Assembly: GCF_002005225.1 (NCBI RefSeq)
Contig: NZ_CP019724.1
Coordinates: 4,466,501 to 4,530,500 of the forward strand
Length of the DNA: 64,000 nt
Direction of reading: 5' to 3'
Source: Streptomyces pactum
Lineage (GTDB): Bacteria > Actinomycetota > Actinomycetes > Streptomycetales > Streptomycetaceae
The position numbers were made by a program, and so were the translations under genes. Under the pieces are notes generated by a model, which saw only the letters and a program-made list of their open reading frames with translations, ran no database searches and was not told the DNA's origin. Shown in pieces: positions 34,748 to 45,283 of the stretch (positions within the stretch are counted from its first letter, which is position 1; the number at the start of each line of letters is the position of its first letter).

Positions 34748-35317
34748 ATGACCGCACCTGTCTGCACCAGCGCTTCGAACGCCGCCACAGCCATGGCCAC
34801 GGCAAGGGCGCAGACCTTCCCGTATCCGTCGTTCTCGTCGTATGTGAAGGCCCGCCAGCCGGTGCTGCTGCGTACCGCCCGGTCGCTGACCGCGAACCCG
34901 AGCGACGCCGAGGACCTGCTGCAGACCGCGCTCACCAAGACGTACGTGGCCTGGGAGCGCATCGAGGACCACCGGGCGCTGGACGGTTATGTGCGCCGGG
35001 CGCTGCTGAACACCCGGACGTCGCAGTGGCGCAAGCGCAAGGTCGACGAGTTCGCCTGCGACGAGCTGCCGGAGCCGGAGCACGTACCCGCCGGCGACGA
35101 CCCGGCGGAGCGGCAGGCCCTGCACGACGCGATGTGGCGGGCGATCATGAAGCTGCCCGCCCGGCAGCGTGCGATGGTCGTCCTCAGGTACTACGAGGAC
35201 CTCAGTGAGGCCCAGACGGCCGAAGTGCTCGGAGTTTCCGTGGGCACGGTGAAGTCGGCGGTGTCCCGGGCGCTCGGCAAGCTCCGTGACGACCCTGAGC
35301 TGGGGATCGTCCGGTGA
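34748..35317 (+). CDS. ECF-type sigma factor (SigE family)
   Basis: A 189-residue group IV sigma factor. Region 2 spans about 30-95 (VLLRTARSLTANPSDAEDLLQTALTKTYVAWERIEDHRALDGYVRRALLN, with the -10 recognition helix) and region 4 spans about 130-185 (LPARQRAMVVLRYYEDLSEAQTAEVLGVSVGTVKSAVSRAL). It belongs to the group often annotated as SigE-family because region 4 keeps LRYYEDLSEAQTAEVLG. No anti-sigma gene is adjacent. The acyl-CoA ligase gene lies 160 nt downstream, separated by a palindrome. The start ATG is at 34748; a second in-frame ATG at 34793 (MATARAQTFPYPSF) is possible. Confidence 0.9.
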   Translation: MTAPVCTSASNAATAMATARAQTFPYPSFSSYVKARQPVLLRTARSLTANPSDAEDLLQTALTKTYVAWERIEDHRALDGYVRRALLNTRTSQWRKRKVDEFACDELPEPEHVPAGDDPAERQALHDAMWRAIMKLPARQRAMVVLRYYEDLSEAQTAEVLGVSVGTVKSAVSRALGKLRDDPELGIVR

Positions 35318-35402
35318 CGAACCGGTCCGCGGAGCGTCGGCGGGTGCCCCTGTCGGACACTTCGCCGGGCAGACCGCACTGATCGATCACCCGGGAGTAG
35401 TG

Positions 35403-35420
35403 ACATACCGCGCGGTATGT
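35403..35420. promoter_or_regulatory. Perfect 18-bp palindrome upstream of the acyl-CoA ligase
   Basis: ACATACCGCGCGGTATGT is perfectly symmetric and lies 58 nt before the ligase start. The TACCG-CGGTA core is the style of TetR-family operators that control fatty-acid genes. The binding protein is not identified here; the TetR gene at 38743 has a different operator motif. Confidence 0.6.
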
Positions 35421-35478
35421 GCGCAGAATCAGCGCAACCCTTGCCGCCGCGTAGGCAATGTCGCCCCGGGAGGACACC

Positions 35479-37134
<1,656 letters not shown>

Positions 37135-37160
37135 GCGACGCGGCCGACGGCAACAGACGC

Positions 37161-37235
37161 GATCGACGCGATCGACGCGATCGACGCGACCGGCGCGACC
37201 GGCGCGACCGGCACAACGGCACAACGGCACAACCG
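37161..37235. repeat. 9-bp and 8-bp tandem repeats after the ligase
   Basis: Three copies of GATCGACGC, then GACCGGCGC twice, GACCGGCAC, and AACGGCAC units run from 37161 to about 37235, immediately past the ligase stop and before the terminator hairpin. Confidence 0.85.
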
Positions 37236-37237
37236 AC

Positions 37238-37277
37238 GCTCGTACGCCGGGCGGAGCCCCCCGCCCGGCGTACGAGC
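37238..37277. terminator. 17-bp hairpin between convergent genes
   Basis: GCTCGTACGCCGGGCGG (37238-37254) and CCGCCCGGCGTACGAGC (37261-37277) make a perfect 17-bp stem with a 6-nt loop, between the convergent ligase and MFS genes. Confidence 0.88.
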
Positions 37278-37302
37278 AACCGGCCTCCGCGCACACCGTT
37301 CC

Positions 37303-37351
37303 TACCGCTTACCGCTTACCGCTTACCGCTTACCGCTTACCGCTTACCGCT
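37303..37351. repeat. Heptamer repeat TACCGCT, seven copies
   Basis: Seven exact copies of TACCGCT occupy 37303-37351. Broken copies continue to 37388 and run over the MFS stop codon (37373-37375), so the last residues SGKP of the transporter are written by a repeat copy. Confidence 0.95.
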
Positions 37352-37372
37352 TACGGGTTCACGGTTTACCGC

Positions 37373-38608
37373 TTACGGTTTACCGCTTCGCACGGCCGTC
37401 GCCGCCCACCCCAGTACCAGCCACGCCCCCGCCACCGCGCAGACCCCGCCCCAGCCCCAGTGGCCGTAGGCGGGCCCCGCGAGGGCCGAGGCCAGGGCGC
37501 CGCCCGCGAAGCCGGACACGACGTACGCCGTGTTGGCGGTGGCCGGAGCGGAGGTGGTGGTCAGGGCGAGGGTCTGGTTGGCGACGTGGGAGGCGACCAG
37601 GGCGGCGTGCACCAGCACCGCCGCCGCGCACAGGGCGGCCATCGCCTGCCCGCCCAGCCAGAACAGCGGCACCGACACGGCGGCGAGCAGGTAAGCGGAC
37701 CGTACGACCTTCGCGGCGCCGAACCGGTCGACCAGGCCGCCCGCGAGCGGCGCGACGACACTCGCCGCGAGCCCGAAAAGGCCGAACAGCCCGGCCGCGG
37801 CGGTGGTCATGCCGTACCCCTCGTCCCCGGCCAGGAGCAGCGCCAGCGAGGTCCACAGGGCGCTCCAGGCGCCGTACATCCCCGCCTGGCGCACGCAGGC
37901 GCGCCACAGGTCCGGCGAACGGCGCACCACACCGGGCAGTGCGGCGAGCCCGGCGAACAGCGAGCCCGCACGACGCCGCCGCTGCGCGGGCAGTATGTAC
38001 GCGGTCGCCAGGCCCAGTACGGCGGTCAGGACGGCCGCGCCCACGAACACCACGCGCCAGCCGAAGGCCTGCCCGACCAGCCCGCCGAGCACACGGGCCG
38101 CCACCACTCCGGTGAACAGGCCGGCGATGACGGCCGCCACGTGCCGGGCCCGGCGGCCGGCGGGCGCGCGCTCGGCGACCAGCGGGACCAAAAGCTGCGG
38201 TACGACGGTCGCGGCCGAGGCGATCAGGACGGCGCCCGCGAGCGCGCCGGTCCCGCCCGACGCGGCGCCGGCGACCAGGGCCGCCGCGGCGACCAGTGCG
38301 AGGACGGCGACGAGGCGGCGCCGGTTCACGTTGTCCCCGAGCGGGGCGAAGAAGAGCAGACCGGCCGCGTACCCGAACTGCGCGACCGAGGCGAGCCAGG
38401 CGACCGCCGAAGGGGTGGAGCCGAAGTCGCGGGCGATGAGGGGAAGCAGCGGGGCCGCGAGGTAGATGTTGGCCGCCGTGACGGCGGTGCAGACGGCGAT
38501 CAGGGGGAGGAAGAGGCGGGAGGAGGCGGACGGCTCCTGTCGCAGCGGGCGCGCGGTGCGGTCCGCGCTCCGGGACGCGGCCGGCGAGGCTGCTGACGGT
38601 GACGGCAT
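37373..38608 (-). CDS. MFS efflux transporter (DHA1-like)
   Basis: A 411-residue membrane protein with about 12 transmembrane helices after a 30-residue Arg/Ser/Ala-rich N-terminus. [45 protein letters not shown] contains motif A of multidrug MFS pumps (G-D---RR-L). It is divergently transcribed from a TetR regulator, 134 nt apart, with two operator-like palindromes between. That is the usual drug-efflux/TetR arrangement. The last residues are written by the repeat array. Confidence 0.9.
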   Translation of the reverse strand: MPSPSAASPAASRSADRTARPLRQEPSASSRLFLPLIAVCTAVTAANIYLAAPLLPLIARDFGSTPSAVAWLASVAQFGYAAGLLFFAPLGDNVNRRRLVAVLALVAAAALVAGAASGGTGALAGAVLIASAATVVPQLLVPLVAERAPAGRRARHVAAVIAGLFTGVVAARVLGGLVGQAFGWRVVFVGAAVLTAVLGLATAYILPAQRRRRAGSLFAGLAALPGVVRRSPDLWRACVRQAGMYGAWSALWTSLALLLAGDEGYGMTTAAAGLFGLFGLAASVVAPLAGGLVDRFGAAKVVRSAYLLAAVSVPLFWLGGQAMAALCAAAVLVHAALVASHVANQTLALTTTSAPATANTAYVVSGFAGGALASALAGPAYGHWGWGGVCAVAGAWLVLGWAATAVRSGKP

Positions 38609-38640
38609 GGGCGGGGCGACCCCTTCGAGTACGCACTAGC

Positions 38641-38656
38641 AACTAACTGGTTGGTT
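38641..38656. promoter_or_regulatory. Operator-like palindrome, MFS side
   Basis: AACTAACTGGTTGGTT. It matches, in inverted orientation, the palindrome at 38699-38714 at 15 of 16 bases. It lies 33 nt upstream of the MFS start. Confidence 0.7.
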
Positions 38657-38698
38657 GGAACCAACCCGGGGAGTCTCGTCCGCATTCCCGGCCCTGTC

Positions 38699-38714
38699 AA
38701 CCAACCAGTTGGTT
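38699..38714. promoter_or_regulatory. Operator-like palindrome, TetR side
   Basis: AACCAACCAGTTGGTT, symmetric except for one pair, 28 nt upstream of the TetR ATG (38743). The pair is likely the binding sites of the TetR protein, repressing both its own gene and the pump. Confidence 0.72.
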
Positions 38715-38742
38715 ACAGCGTCCGTCCGGCTACCCTGTCCCC

Positions 38743-39321
38743 ATGGCAGCAAGGGACCCCGAGGCCACCAAGGCCCGGATCTTCGAGGCCGCGGTCGCCG
38801 AATTCGCCCGCTACGGCATCGCGGGCGCCCGCATCGACCGCATCGCGGCCGAGGCCAGGGCCAACAAGCAGCTCATCTACGCCTACTACGGCAACAAGAG
38901 CGAGCTGTTCGCCTCGGTCCTCGAGAAGAAGATGCTCGACCTCGCGATCTCCGTCCCCTTCGACCCGGACGACGTCGAGGGCTGGGTCGACCGCCTGCTG
39001 GACTATCACGCCGCCCACCCCGAGCTGCTGCGCCTCCTCTTCTGGGAGGGCATGGAGTACGGCACCGCCGAGCTGCCCCACGAGGCCGAACGCCAGGATC
39101 ACTACGCCCGCAAGGTCGCCGCCGTGCGGGACGGCCAGGCACGCGGCGTGATCACCGACGCCATCCCGGCGCCCGACCTCCTCTTCCTGCTGGTCGCGAT
39201 GACCAACTGGGCGTCCGTCGTGCCGCAGATGAAGCGCATCCTGGTCGGCGGTGAGGACACCGACGCCGACCGCCTGCGCGCCTCGATCAAGACGGCGGCG
39301 CGCAGGATCGTCGACGGGTAG
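38743..39321 (+). CDS. TetR-family repressor of the divergent pump
   Basis: A 192-residue TetR protein. The N-terminal helix-turn-helix (about 8-55) is RIFEAAVAEFARYGIAGARIDRIAAEARANKQLIYAYYGNKSELF, with the usual Y-x-YF-NK motif. The C-terminal ligand domain is short and resembles the group with a HPELLRLLFWEG segment. The divergent layout and the shared palindromes make it the likely repressor of the MFS gene at 37373-38608. The ligand is unknown. Confidence 0.93.
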   Translation: MAARDPEATKARIFEAAVAEFARYGIAGARIDRIAAEARANKQLIYAYYGNKSELFASVLEKKMLDLAISVPFDPDDVEGWVDRLLDYHAAHPELLRLLFWEGMEYGTAELPHEAERQDHYARKVAAVRDGQARGVITDAIPAPDLLFLLVAMTNWASVVPQMKRILVGGEDTDADRLRASIKTAARRIVDG

Positions 39322-39339
39322 CGCGGGAGCGCCGGAGCG

Positions 39340-42300
39340 TCAGTTGGTTCCGATCCGGGAGAGCAGTTCGACGATCCGGGACTGCACCTCGCCGCTCGTG
39401 GAACGCTCCGCCAGGAACAGCACCGTCTCGCCCGAGGCCAGCCGAGGCAGGTCGGCCTGGTCGACGGCGGCGGTGTAGACGACGAGCGGGGTGCGGTTGA
39501 GCTGCCCGTTCGCGCGCAGCCAGTCGATGATCCCGGCGTACCCGGCCTGCCCCCGCCGCACCTGCATCAGGTCCATCACGACCAGGTTCGGCCGGAACTG
39601 CCCGGCCAGCGCCACCGCGTCCGCGTCGCTCGCCGCCCGCGCCACCTGCATCCCGCGCCGCTCCAGCGTCGCGGTGAGCGCCAGCGCGATCTCCGCGTGC
39701 TCCTCGATCAGCAGTACGCGCGGCGGGTGCTGCTCGCTGTCCCGGGGCGCGAGCGCCTTCAGCAGCACGGCGGGATCGGCACCGTAGGCGGCATCGCGCG
39801 AGGCCTGTCCGAGCCCGGCCGTGACCAGCACCGGCACCTCCGCGGCGACCGCGGCCTGCCGCAGCGACTGGAGCGCCGTACGGGTGATCGGCCCGGTCAG
39901 CGGGTCCACGAACAGCGCGGCGGGGAACGCCGCGATCTGTGCGTCGACCTCCTCGCGCGAGTGCACGATCACCGGCCGGTAGCCGCGGTCGCTGAGCGCC
40001 TGCTGGGTGGAGACGTCCGGCGCGGGCCACACCAGCAGCCGGCGCGGGTTGTCCAGCGGCTCCGGGGGCAGTTCGTCGTCCATCGGCTGCGGGCGCGGCG
40101 GATCGGCCACCTCCACGGCCCCGCCGGGCCCGTCCAGCGGCTCGGGTCCTTCGGCGGCGTTCTTGTCCGGCGCCCCTATGGCGTACGACCGCCCGGCGCC
40201 CTCGGTGACCGGCGCGCGCCGGGACTGACCGCCGCCCAACGACGGCTGCTCCTGGGCCTGGCCCTGCGGCTGGCCCTGGCCCTGCGGCTGGCCCTGGCCC
40301 TGCGGCTGGGCTTGGGGCTGGGCCTGGGGCTTCGGCTGCGCGGCGGCGGTGGGCGGCTGCTCGGCCGGCGGATGCGGGCGGGCCGACTGGTCCGCCCGGG
40401 TGGCGGCCGGGTCGGGCGGTGTACCCAGCTTGCGGCGCCGGCCCGAACCGCCCGGCTGATGCGGGGCGGGCGTGGCCGACGGCTGCTGCACCTGGACCGC
40501 CTGCCGGTTGAACGGGACACCCTGGCCCAGCGTCCGCACGCTGATCGCCCGTCCCTGCGTCGAGTTCGGGTCGGCGGGCGCGGACGCCTCGGCGGGCAGC
40601 GGCTGCGCCGCGCGCGGGGCGGGCACGTTCTCGGGCGGCAGTGGGGTGCCCTGGCTCGGTGTGGTGGCGGGGACGCCCTGCGGGGGCGTCGGGGCCGGGG
40701 GCGTGGCAGGGGCGGGTCCGGTGTCGCCGGGGGCGTTCGCCGGGGCGGGGCCGGTGACGCCGCCCGGCGGTACCGGGACGCCGGCGCCCGTGGCGTCCGC
40801 GGCGGCGGGCCACGGCTGCGGGGCGGGCTGACCGGCCGCAGCGGGCTGCGCGGCGTCGGTGGCGGACCCGCCGGGCTGGGGCGCCTCGGGGCCGGCGGCA
40901 GGCGCGGTCGCGGGCTCGGACGCCGGTGCGGCCTGCGCGGGCACGCCCTGACCTGCGGTGTTCTGCGTGGCCATGTTCCGCGCGGCGGTGTCCTGCGGAG
41001 GAGGGACGGGGGCTCCCTGCACGGGCGCCCCCTGCACGGGCGCCCCCTGCACGGGCGCCCCCTGCGTCGGTCCGGCCTGCACTAGTCCGGCCTGCACTAG
41101 TCCGGCCTGCGCTGGACCGGCCTGCGCTGGACCGGCCTGCGCTGGACCGGCCTGCGCTGGGCCGCCCTGTGTCGCACCGCCCTGTGGCGGATCGTTTTGC
41201 GCCGGTGCGCCCTGCGCAGGTCCCGGTACCGCTTCGTCGGCCTGCCGGGCGGCGGCACCGGCCCGGCGGCGCCGTCCCGTGGGCGCCTCGGCCGGGTGCG
41301 GCTGCGGCGGGGTGTGGTCCTCGGCCTGGTCGTGCGGTACGGCGTCGTGCCGGCCGTCGTCGAGCAGGGCGTCCCCGGAAGCGGCCGGGCCGGGCACCTG
41401 GACCTGCCCGGTGGGCGCCGTCACGGGCGCTTCGGTGCCGGGCGCGCCGTGGGGCCGGGGCCTGTTGCCGTGAGGTTGCGGCGTGTCGTGCGGCTGGGGC
41501 GTGTTGTGGGGCTGGGGCGGGTTGCCGTGCGGCTGGGGCGCGCCGTGGGGCTGGGGCGGGTTGCCGTGCGGCTGGGGCGCGCCGTGGGGCTGGGGCCTGT
41601 TGCCGTGAGGTTGCGGCGTGCCGTGGGGCTGGGGCGCGCTGCCTTGCGGCTGCGGTGTCCCATGGGACTGGGGCATGCCGTGAGCCTGCGGCATCTCGTG
41701 CGACTGGGGCACACCCTGTGACTGCGGCGTCCCGTGCGGCTGTGGCGGCCCAAGTGGCTGAGGTGTCGGCGTCCCGTGCGGCTCCGCCGATCCGTCGGAC
41801 GGCCGGTCCGCGTCGGCGGGCGGCAGCGCGAAGACCTGGCGCGGGGCCGACTCCTGTGCGGCGGCGCGCTCGTTCGCGGAGGCCAGGGCGCGGCGCCGGC
41901 GCCCGGTCGGCTCGGACCCGTCGTCCGGGTCCGACTCGCCGGCCTGCGCGGGCAGGGCCGGAGGCAGCGCCTGCTGCTCACCACCGTCGCGCCGGGCGCG
42001 TCGGCCGCTGGGGGCGGGCACACCCTGCGGCGGTACGGTCCCGCCGAGCCCGGTGTTGGAGGCCGCGGCCCCTCCGCCGTGCTCGCCGGCCATGACGACG
42101 GCACCCTCGGACACTCCGGCGAGCAGCCCCGGGGGCAGGCCCTCGACCGCGGCACCGGCGGCCTCCGCGGGGCGCCCGCGTCGGCGCCCGGTACCGCCGG
42201 ACCCCTCGCCCGGCGACGCCTGCGCGGGAACCGGGAGCGGGGCGGACGCCTGGACCTGCTCCTGCGGTCCCCGGCCCTGGCCCCCCTGATGCTCCTGGGC

Positions 42301-44244
42301 CTGGGCCGCACGCCGCCTGCGTCGCCCGGTCGGGGCGGCACTGCCGGCTTCGGCCCCGGCGGCGGGACCGTCGGCGCTCTCGCCCACCGCGCCCGCGACC
42401 TCGCTCTCCAGGAACGCGTCGACGGACGCCCGCCGAGCACGCCGCCGCCCGCCACCGGGGGCCGGCTCCTGGACGGCCAGGGCACTGCCCGCACCCGCCG
42501 CACCCTCGGACCCGGCGGACTGGGTCTGCGCCTGTGCCTGTGCCTGTGCCGGATCCGGAGCCTGGGCCTCAACGGCCCCCGCCCCACCACCGATCGGCAC
42601 CTCCAGCACGTACGCGCTGCCGCTCATGCCGGGCACCTCGTGCGTCTGCAGCACGCCACCGTGCGCCCGCACGATCCCCCGCACGATCGGCTCGTGCACC
42701 GGGTCTCCCCCGGTGTACGGACCGCGCACCTCGATGCGTACGACCTCGCCGCGCTGTGCCGCCGCGACCACGACGGTGTTGTCCAGGTAGCCGCCCGTCG
42801 CCGACACGGGCGAGTTGCCGGTGGCGTCGACGCCCGCCACGTCCGCGACGAGATGCGCGAGCGCGGTCGCCAGCAGCCGGGCGTCGACCTCGGCCTCGAT
42901 GGGCGGCGCGTGCACGGCGAACTGCACGCGTCCCGGACCGATCAGTTCCACGGCCCCGTCGACACCGGCGGCGACGACGGCGTCGAGCATCACCTTGGTG
43001 CGGGAGACGTTCTCGTTGCCGACGTCGAGGCGCTGGTAGCCGAGGACGTTGTCGATGAGGGTGGTGATGCGCGAGTAACCGGCCGACAGGTGGTGCAGCA
43101 CCTGATTGGCCTCGGGCCACAGCTGCCCGGCGTCGTCCGCGGCCAGCGCGGCGAGCTCCTGCCGCAGTTCGTCCAGGGGCCCGCGCAGGGAACCCCCGAG
43201 GAGGGTGAGCAGTTGCTCGTGCCGGGCGGCGATCGCCTCGTAGCGGTCCTTCTCCCGCTCACCGAGCGCGGCGTAGCGGTCGGCGTCCGCGGCGATCTCC
43301 TCCGCGTGCTGCTCCCGCAGTTCCTCCAGCTCGGCCACGTGCTGCTGACGCAGCGCGGTCAGCTCGGAGGCGTGCTCCTCGGCGAGCCGCTCCAGCTCCT
43401 CGGCGTGCCGCTGCTCCGCCTCCTCGTGCTCCTTGACCAGCGCGTCGTAGGGGCGCCGGTCGGTGAAGGTCATCACGGCGCCGACGAGCTGGTCGCCGTC
43501 GCGCACGGGGGCGGTCGTCAGGTCGACCGGTAGCTGGTCGCCGCTCTTGGCGAAGACCACCTGCCCGCGCACCCGGTGCTTGCGGCCCGAGCGCAGGGTG
43601 TCGGCGAGCGGGGACTCGTCGTAGGGGAAGGGCGAGCCGTCGGCCCGCGAGTGCAGGATGAGGGTGTGCAGCTCGCGGCCGCCGAGGTCACTGGCCCGGT
43701 AACCCAGTATCTGGGCGGCCGCCGGGTTGACGAGGACGATCCGCCCGTCGGTGTCGGTGCCGACGACGCCCTCGGACGCGGCCCGCAGGATCATCTCGGT
43801 CTGCCGCTGCGAACGCGCCAGCTCGGCCTCGGTGTCGACGGTGCCGGAGAGGTCGCGGACGACGAGCATCAGCAGTTCGTCGCCGGTGTAGCCGTAGTTG
43901 TCGTAGGCCTGCTGGCCGGTCTCCAGGTTGGCGCTGGTGACCTCGACCGGGAACTCGGTCCCGTCGGTGCGCCGGGCGACCATCCGCGTCGGCTTGGTGC
44001 GCGCCCGCGGGTCGATGTGGTCGGGCCGCCGCATGGAGCCGGGGATGAGCCGCGAGTCGAACTGCGGCAGCAGATCGAGCAGTCCGCGCCCGACCAGCGC
44101 GGTGCCCGGAGTCTCGAAGGCCTCCAGCGCGATGGTGTTGGCGTTGACCACGGTGCCGTTGGCGTTGACCAGTACCAACGCGTCCGGCAGCGCGTCCAGT
44201 ATGGCTGCGAGGCGAGCAGCGCCTCGGGATGGCCTGCTGCTCAC
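39340..44244 (-). CDS. Giant PAS/kinase-like/receiver hybrid protein lacking the kinase histidine
   Basis: A 1634-residue protein. Order: PAS (about 10-130, PDALVLVNANGTVVNANTIA), second PAS (about 145-265), a long coiled coil (about 270-335, Glu/Leu heptads), a dimerisation-like helix pair where the H-box reads GGSLRGPL instead of SHELRTPL, a degraded ATPase domain lacking a clear N-box and GxGxG, a 800-residue Pro/Gln/Gly/His-rich linker of tandem units, then two receiver-like domains. The last one has MDLMQ (phospho-Asp) and IEEH as acidic pair. The GTG at 44242-44244 is chosen because AGGAGGGAAGCGTC precedes it. It is probably a pseudokinase scaffold that receives phosphate elsewhere. Confidence 0.88.
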   Translation of the reverse strand: MSSRPSRGAARLAAILDALPDALVLVNANGTVVNANTIALEAFETPGTALVGRGLLDLLPQFDSRLIPGSMRRPDHIDPRARTKPTRMVARRTDGTEFPVEVTSANLETGQQAYDNYGYTGDELLMLVVRDLSGTVDTEAELARSQRQTEMILRAASEGVVGTDTDGRIVLVNPAAAQILGYRASDLGGRELHTLILHSRADGSPFPYDESPLADTLRSGRKHRVRGQVVFAKSGDQLPVDLTTAPVRDGDQLVGAVMTFTDRRPYDALVKEHEEAEQRHAEELERLAEEHASELTALRQQHVAELEELREQHAEEIAADADRYAALGEREKDRYEAIAARHEQLLTLLGGSLRGPLDELRQELAALAADDAGQLWPEANQVLHHLSAGYSRITTLIDNVLGYQRLDVGNENVSRTKVMLDAVVAAGVDGAVELIGPGRVQFAVHAPPIEAEVDARLLATALAHLVADVAGVDATGNSPVSATGGYLDNTVVVAAAQRGEVVRIEVRGPYTGGDPVHEPIVRGIVRAHGGVLQTHEVPGMSGSAYVLEVPIGGGAGAVEAQAPDPAQAQAQAQTQSAGSEGAAGAGSALAVQEPAPGGGRRRARRASVDAFLESEVAGAVGESADGPAAGAEAGSAAPTGRRRRRAAQAQEHQGGQGRGPQEQVQASAPLPVPAQASPGEGSGGTGRRRGRPAEAAGAAVEGLPPGLLAGVSEGAVVMAGEHGGGAAASNTGLGGTVPPQGVPAPSGRRARRDGGEQQALPPALPAQAGESDPDDGSEPTGRRRRALASANERAAAQESAPRQVFALPPADADRPSDGSAEPHGTPTPQPLGPPQPHGTPQSQGVPQSHEMPQAHGMPQSHGTPQPQGSAPQPHGTPQPHGNRPQPHGAPQPHGNPPQPHGAPQPHGNPPQPHNTPQPHDTPQPHGNRPRPHGAPGTEAPVTAPTGQVQVPGPAASGDALLDDGRHDAVPHDQAEDHTPPQPHPAEAPTGRRRRAGAAARQADEAVPGPAQGAPAQNDPPQGGATQGGPAQAGPAQAGPAQAGPAQAGLVQAGLVQAGPTQGAPVQGAPVQGAPVQGAPVPPPQDTAARNMATQNTAGQGVPAQAAPASEPATAPAAGPEAPQPGGSATDAAQPAAAGQPAPQPWPAAADATGAGVPVPPGGVTGPAPANAPGDTGPAPATPPAPTPPQGVPATTPSQGTPLPPENVPAPRAAQPLPAEASAPADPNSTQGRAISVRTLGQGVPFNRQAVQVQQPSATPAPHQPGGSGRRRKLGTPPDPAATRADQSARPHPPAEQPPTAAAQPKPQAQPQAQPQGQGQPQGQGQPQGQAQEQPSLGGGQSRRAPVTEGAGRSYAIGAPDKNAAEGPEPLDGPGGAVEVADPPRPQPMDDELPPEPLDNPRRLLVWPAPDVSTQQALSDRGYRPVIVHSREEVDAQIAAFPAALFVDPLTGPITRTALQSLRQAAVAAEVPVLVTAGLGQASRDAAYGADPAVLLKALAPRDSEQHPPRVLLIEEHAEIALALTATLERRGMQVARAASDADAVALAGQFRPNLVVMDLMQVRRGQAGYAGIIDWLRANGQLNRTPLVVYTAAVDQADLPRLASGETVLFLAERSTSGEVQSRIVELLSRIGTN
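40924..41780 (-). repeat. Coding minisatellites in the linker of the hybrid protein
   Basis: Three nested arrays. 15-bp units encoding GAPVQ-like repeats, 41015-41070; further 15-bp units encoding AGPAQ-like repeats, 41071-41190; and alternating PQPHG/NPPQPHGAPQ units with a 30- to 39-bp period, 41455-41765. Units are near-identical in DNA as well as in protein, so copy number probably varies between strains. Confidence 0.85.
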
Positions 44245-44647
44245 GAGACGCTTCCCTCCTGTTACCGCACTTGCCGACCGCCTGGGCCATCTTGCCAATC
44301 GGCCCGCAGCGTGTCACGCGAGGGAGTCTAAGGGTTGGGGCCCGGCGGGCGGCGCGGGATGGGACGGAGGTCGCACGAGGAAGTGACGTAGAACGTGTGA
44401 CCGGGTGCCCGCGCACCGCCTTCCCGGACCCGTGCCGGACCGACCTCCGGTCGCCGTCGGACGCAACGCCCAGGCTCCGCCGGACGCATCTCCCGTGGGC
44501 CGTCGGACGTACGCGTCGGACGTACGTCCGTGGGCCGTCGGACGTACGTCCCTGGGCCGTCGGACGAGGCGCCCGGGGGTGTCGCCGACGCGTGGCCCGC
44601 TCGCCGCCGGGTGGGCCCCCCGGGCGCCGCACCGGACCGTCTGCGAC
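44245..44647. other. Intergenic gap with repeated palindromes
   Basis: A 403-nt gap between the hybrid kinase and SSI genes (both minus). Two identical 12-bp palindromes GGACGTACGTCC lie at 44518-44529 and 44540-44551, 22 bp apart, embedded in a 22-bp repeat near TGGGCCGTCGGACGTACG (44496-44575). A partial copy precedes them at 44504-44512. The array is 70 to 100 nt past the SSI stop. It could be a regulator site or a repeat element. Nothing coding is seen. Confidence 0.6.
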
Positions 44648-45115
44648 CTACGACCGTCCCGGCGCCCGCGGCCCCACGTCGGGCAGCAGCGGCACCATGC
44701 GGTCCCAGCGGGAGATCTCGCAACCGTCGCCGCGGTCGTACGTCACGTCGACGGGGCGCCCGGCCCAGGTGCCCGTGACATGCGCGGTGGCGGGACCGCC
44801 GTACTGCATGGTGCAGACGCTGCCCTCCGGGACGGGGGCGAAGGCGTCCTGCCCCCACCGCGTGTCGCGCTCGACGACGGCACAGGCGCCGGCCGGGTCG
44901 GGGTGGCTGCCGCCGTGGGGGTGGCAGTACAGCTCGTACGTGCCGTCCGCCTCCGGGCCGGCGTCCCGGACGGTGACCGTCAGGTGATCGGCGCCCGGTG
45001 CCCCGGTACCGGCGGCCGCGGCCGGGTGCGCGGCGGACAGGGAGGCGAGGGAGGCGAGGGACAGGGCGGCGGCGCCGAGGAGGCGGGCGGCGGGGAGGCG
45101 GGTGACCTGGAACAT
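44648..45115 (-). CDS. SSI-family secreted serine protease inhibitor
   Basis: A 155-residue secreted protein with signal peptide ending about HPAAAAG. The mature domain is the Streptomyces subtilisin inhibitor fold: LYCHPHGGSHPDPAGACAVV, CTMQYGGPATAHVTGTWAGRPVDVTYDRGDGCE, with four Cys for two disulfides. By alignment to SSI the reactive site is Met-Gln (CTM-Q), with Met at P1 as in SSI itself. Such inhibitors control secreted subtilisin- or trypsin-like proteases during development. The start ATG has TCAGGTC before it. Confidence 0.9.
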   Translation of the reverse strand: MFQVTRLPAARLLGAAALSLASLASLSAAHPAAAAGTGAPGADHLTVTVRDAGPEADGTYELYCHPHGGSHPDPAGACAVVERDTRWGQDAFAPVPEGSVCTMQYGGPATAHVTGTWAGRPVDVTYDRGDGCEISRWDRMVPLLPDVGPRAPGRS

Positions 45116-45283
45116 GACCTGACTAACGCGCCGGCCTGCCGGACGTTGCGCGACCGGGCCGTAAGGGCTTTGCCCTGTGGCCTGCCCGCCTAGTACCGTA
45201 GGGGTCGATTGGTGACAGCGCGCTCAACTGTGTCATCATCGGCACGCGCCACTCGCGCTCACACGCGAGAGGTGATGTTGTCT

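Noticed and set aside
39697..43533. Long plus-strand open frames of 462 and 599 codons opposite the hybrid sensor
   Set aside because: They are Gly/Arg/Leu-rich antisense shadows caused by high third-position GC and coding repeats; the minus strand has clear domains.
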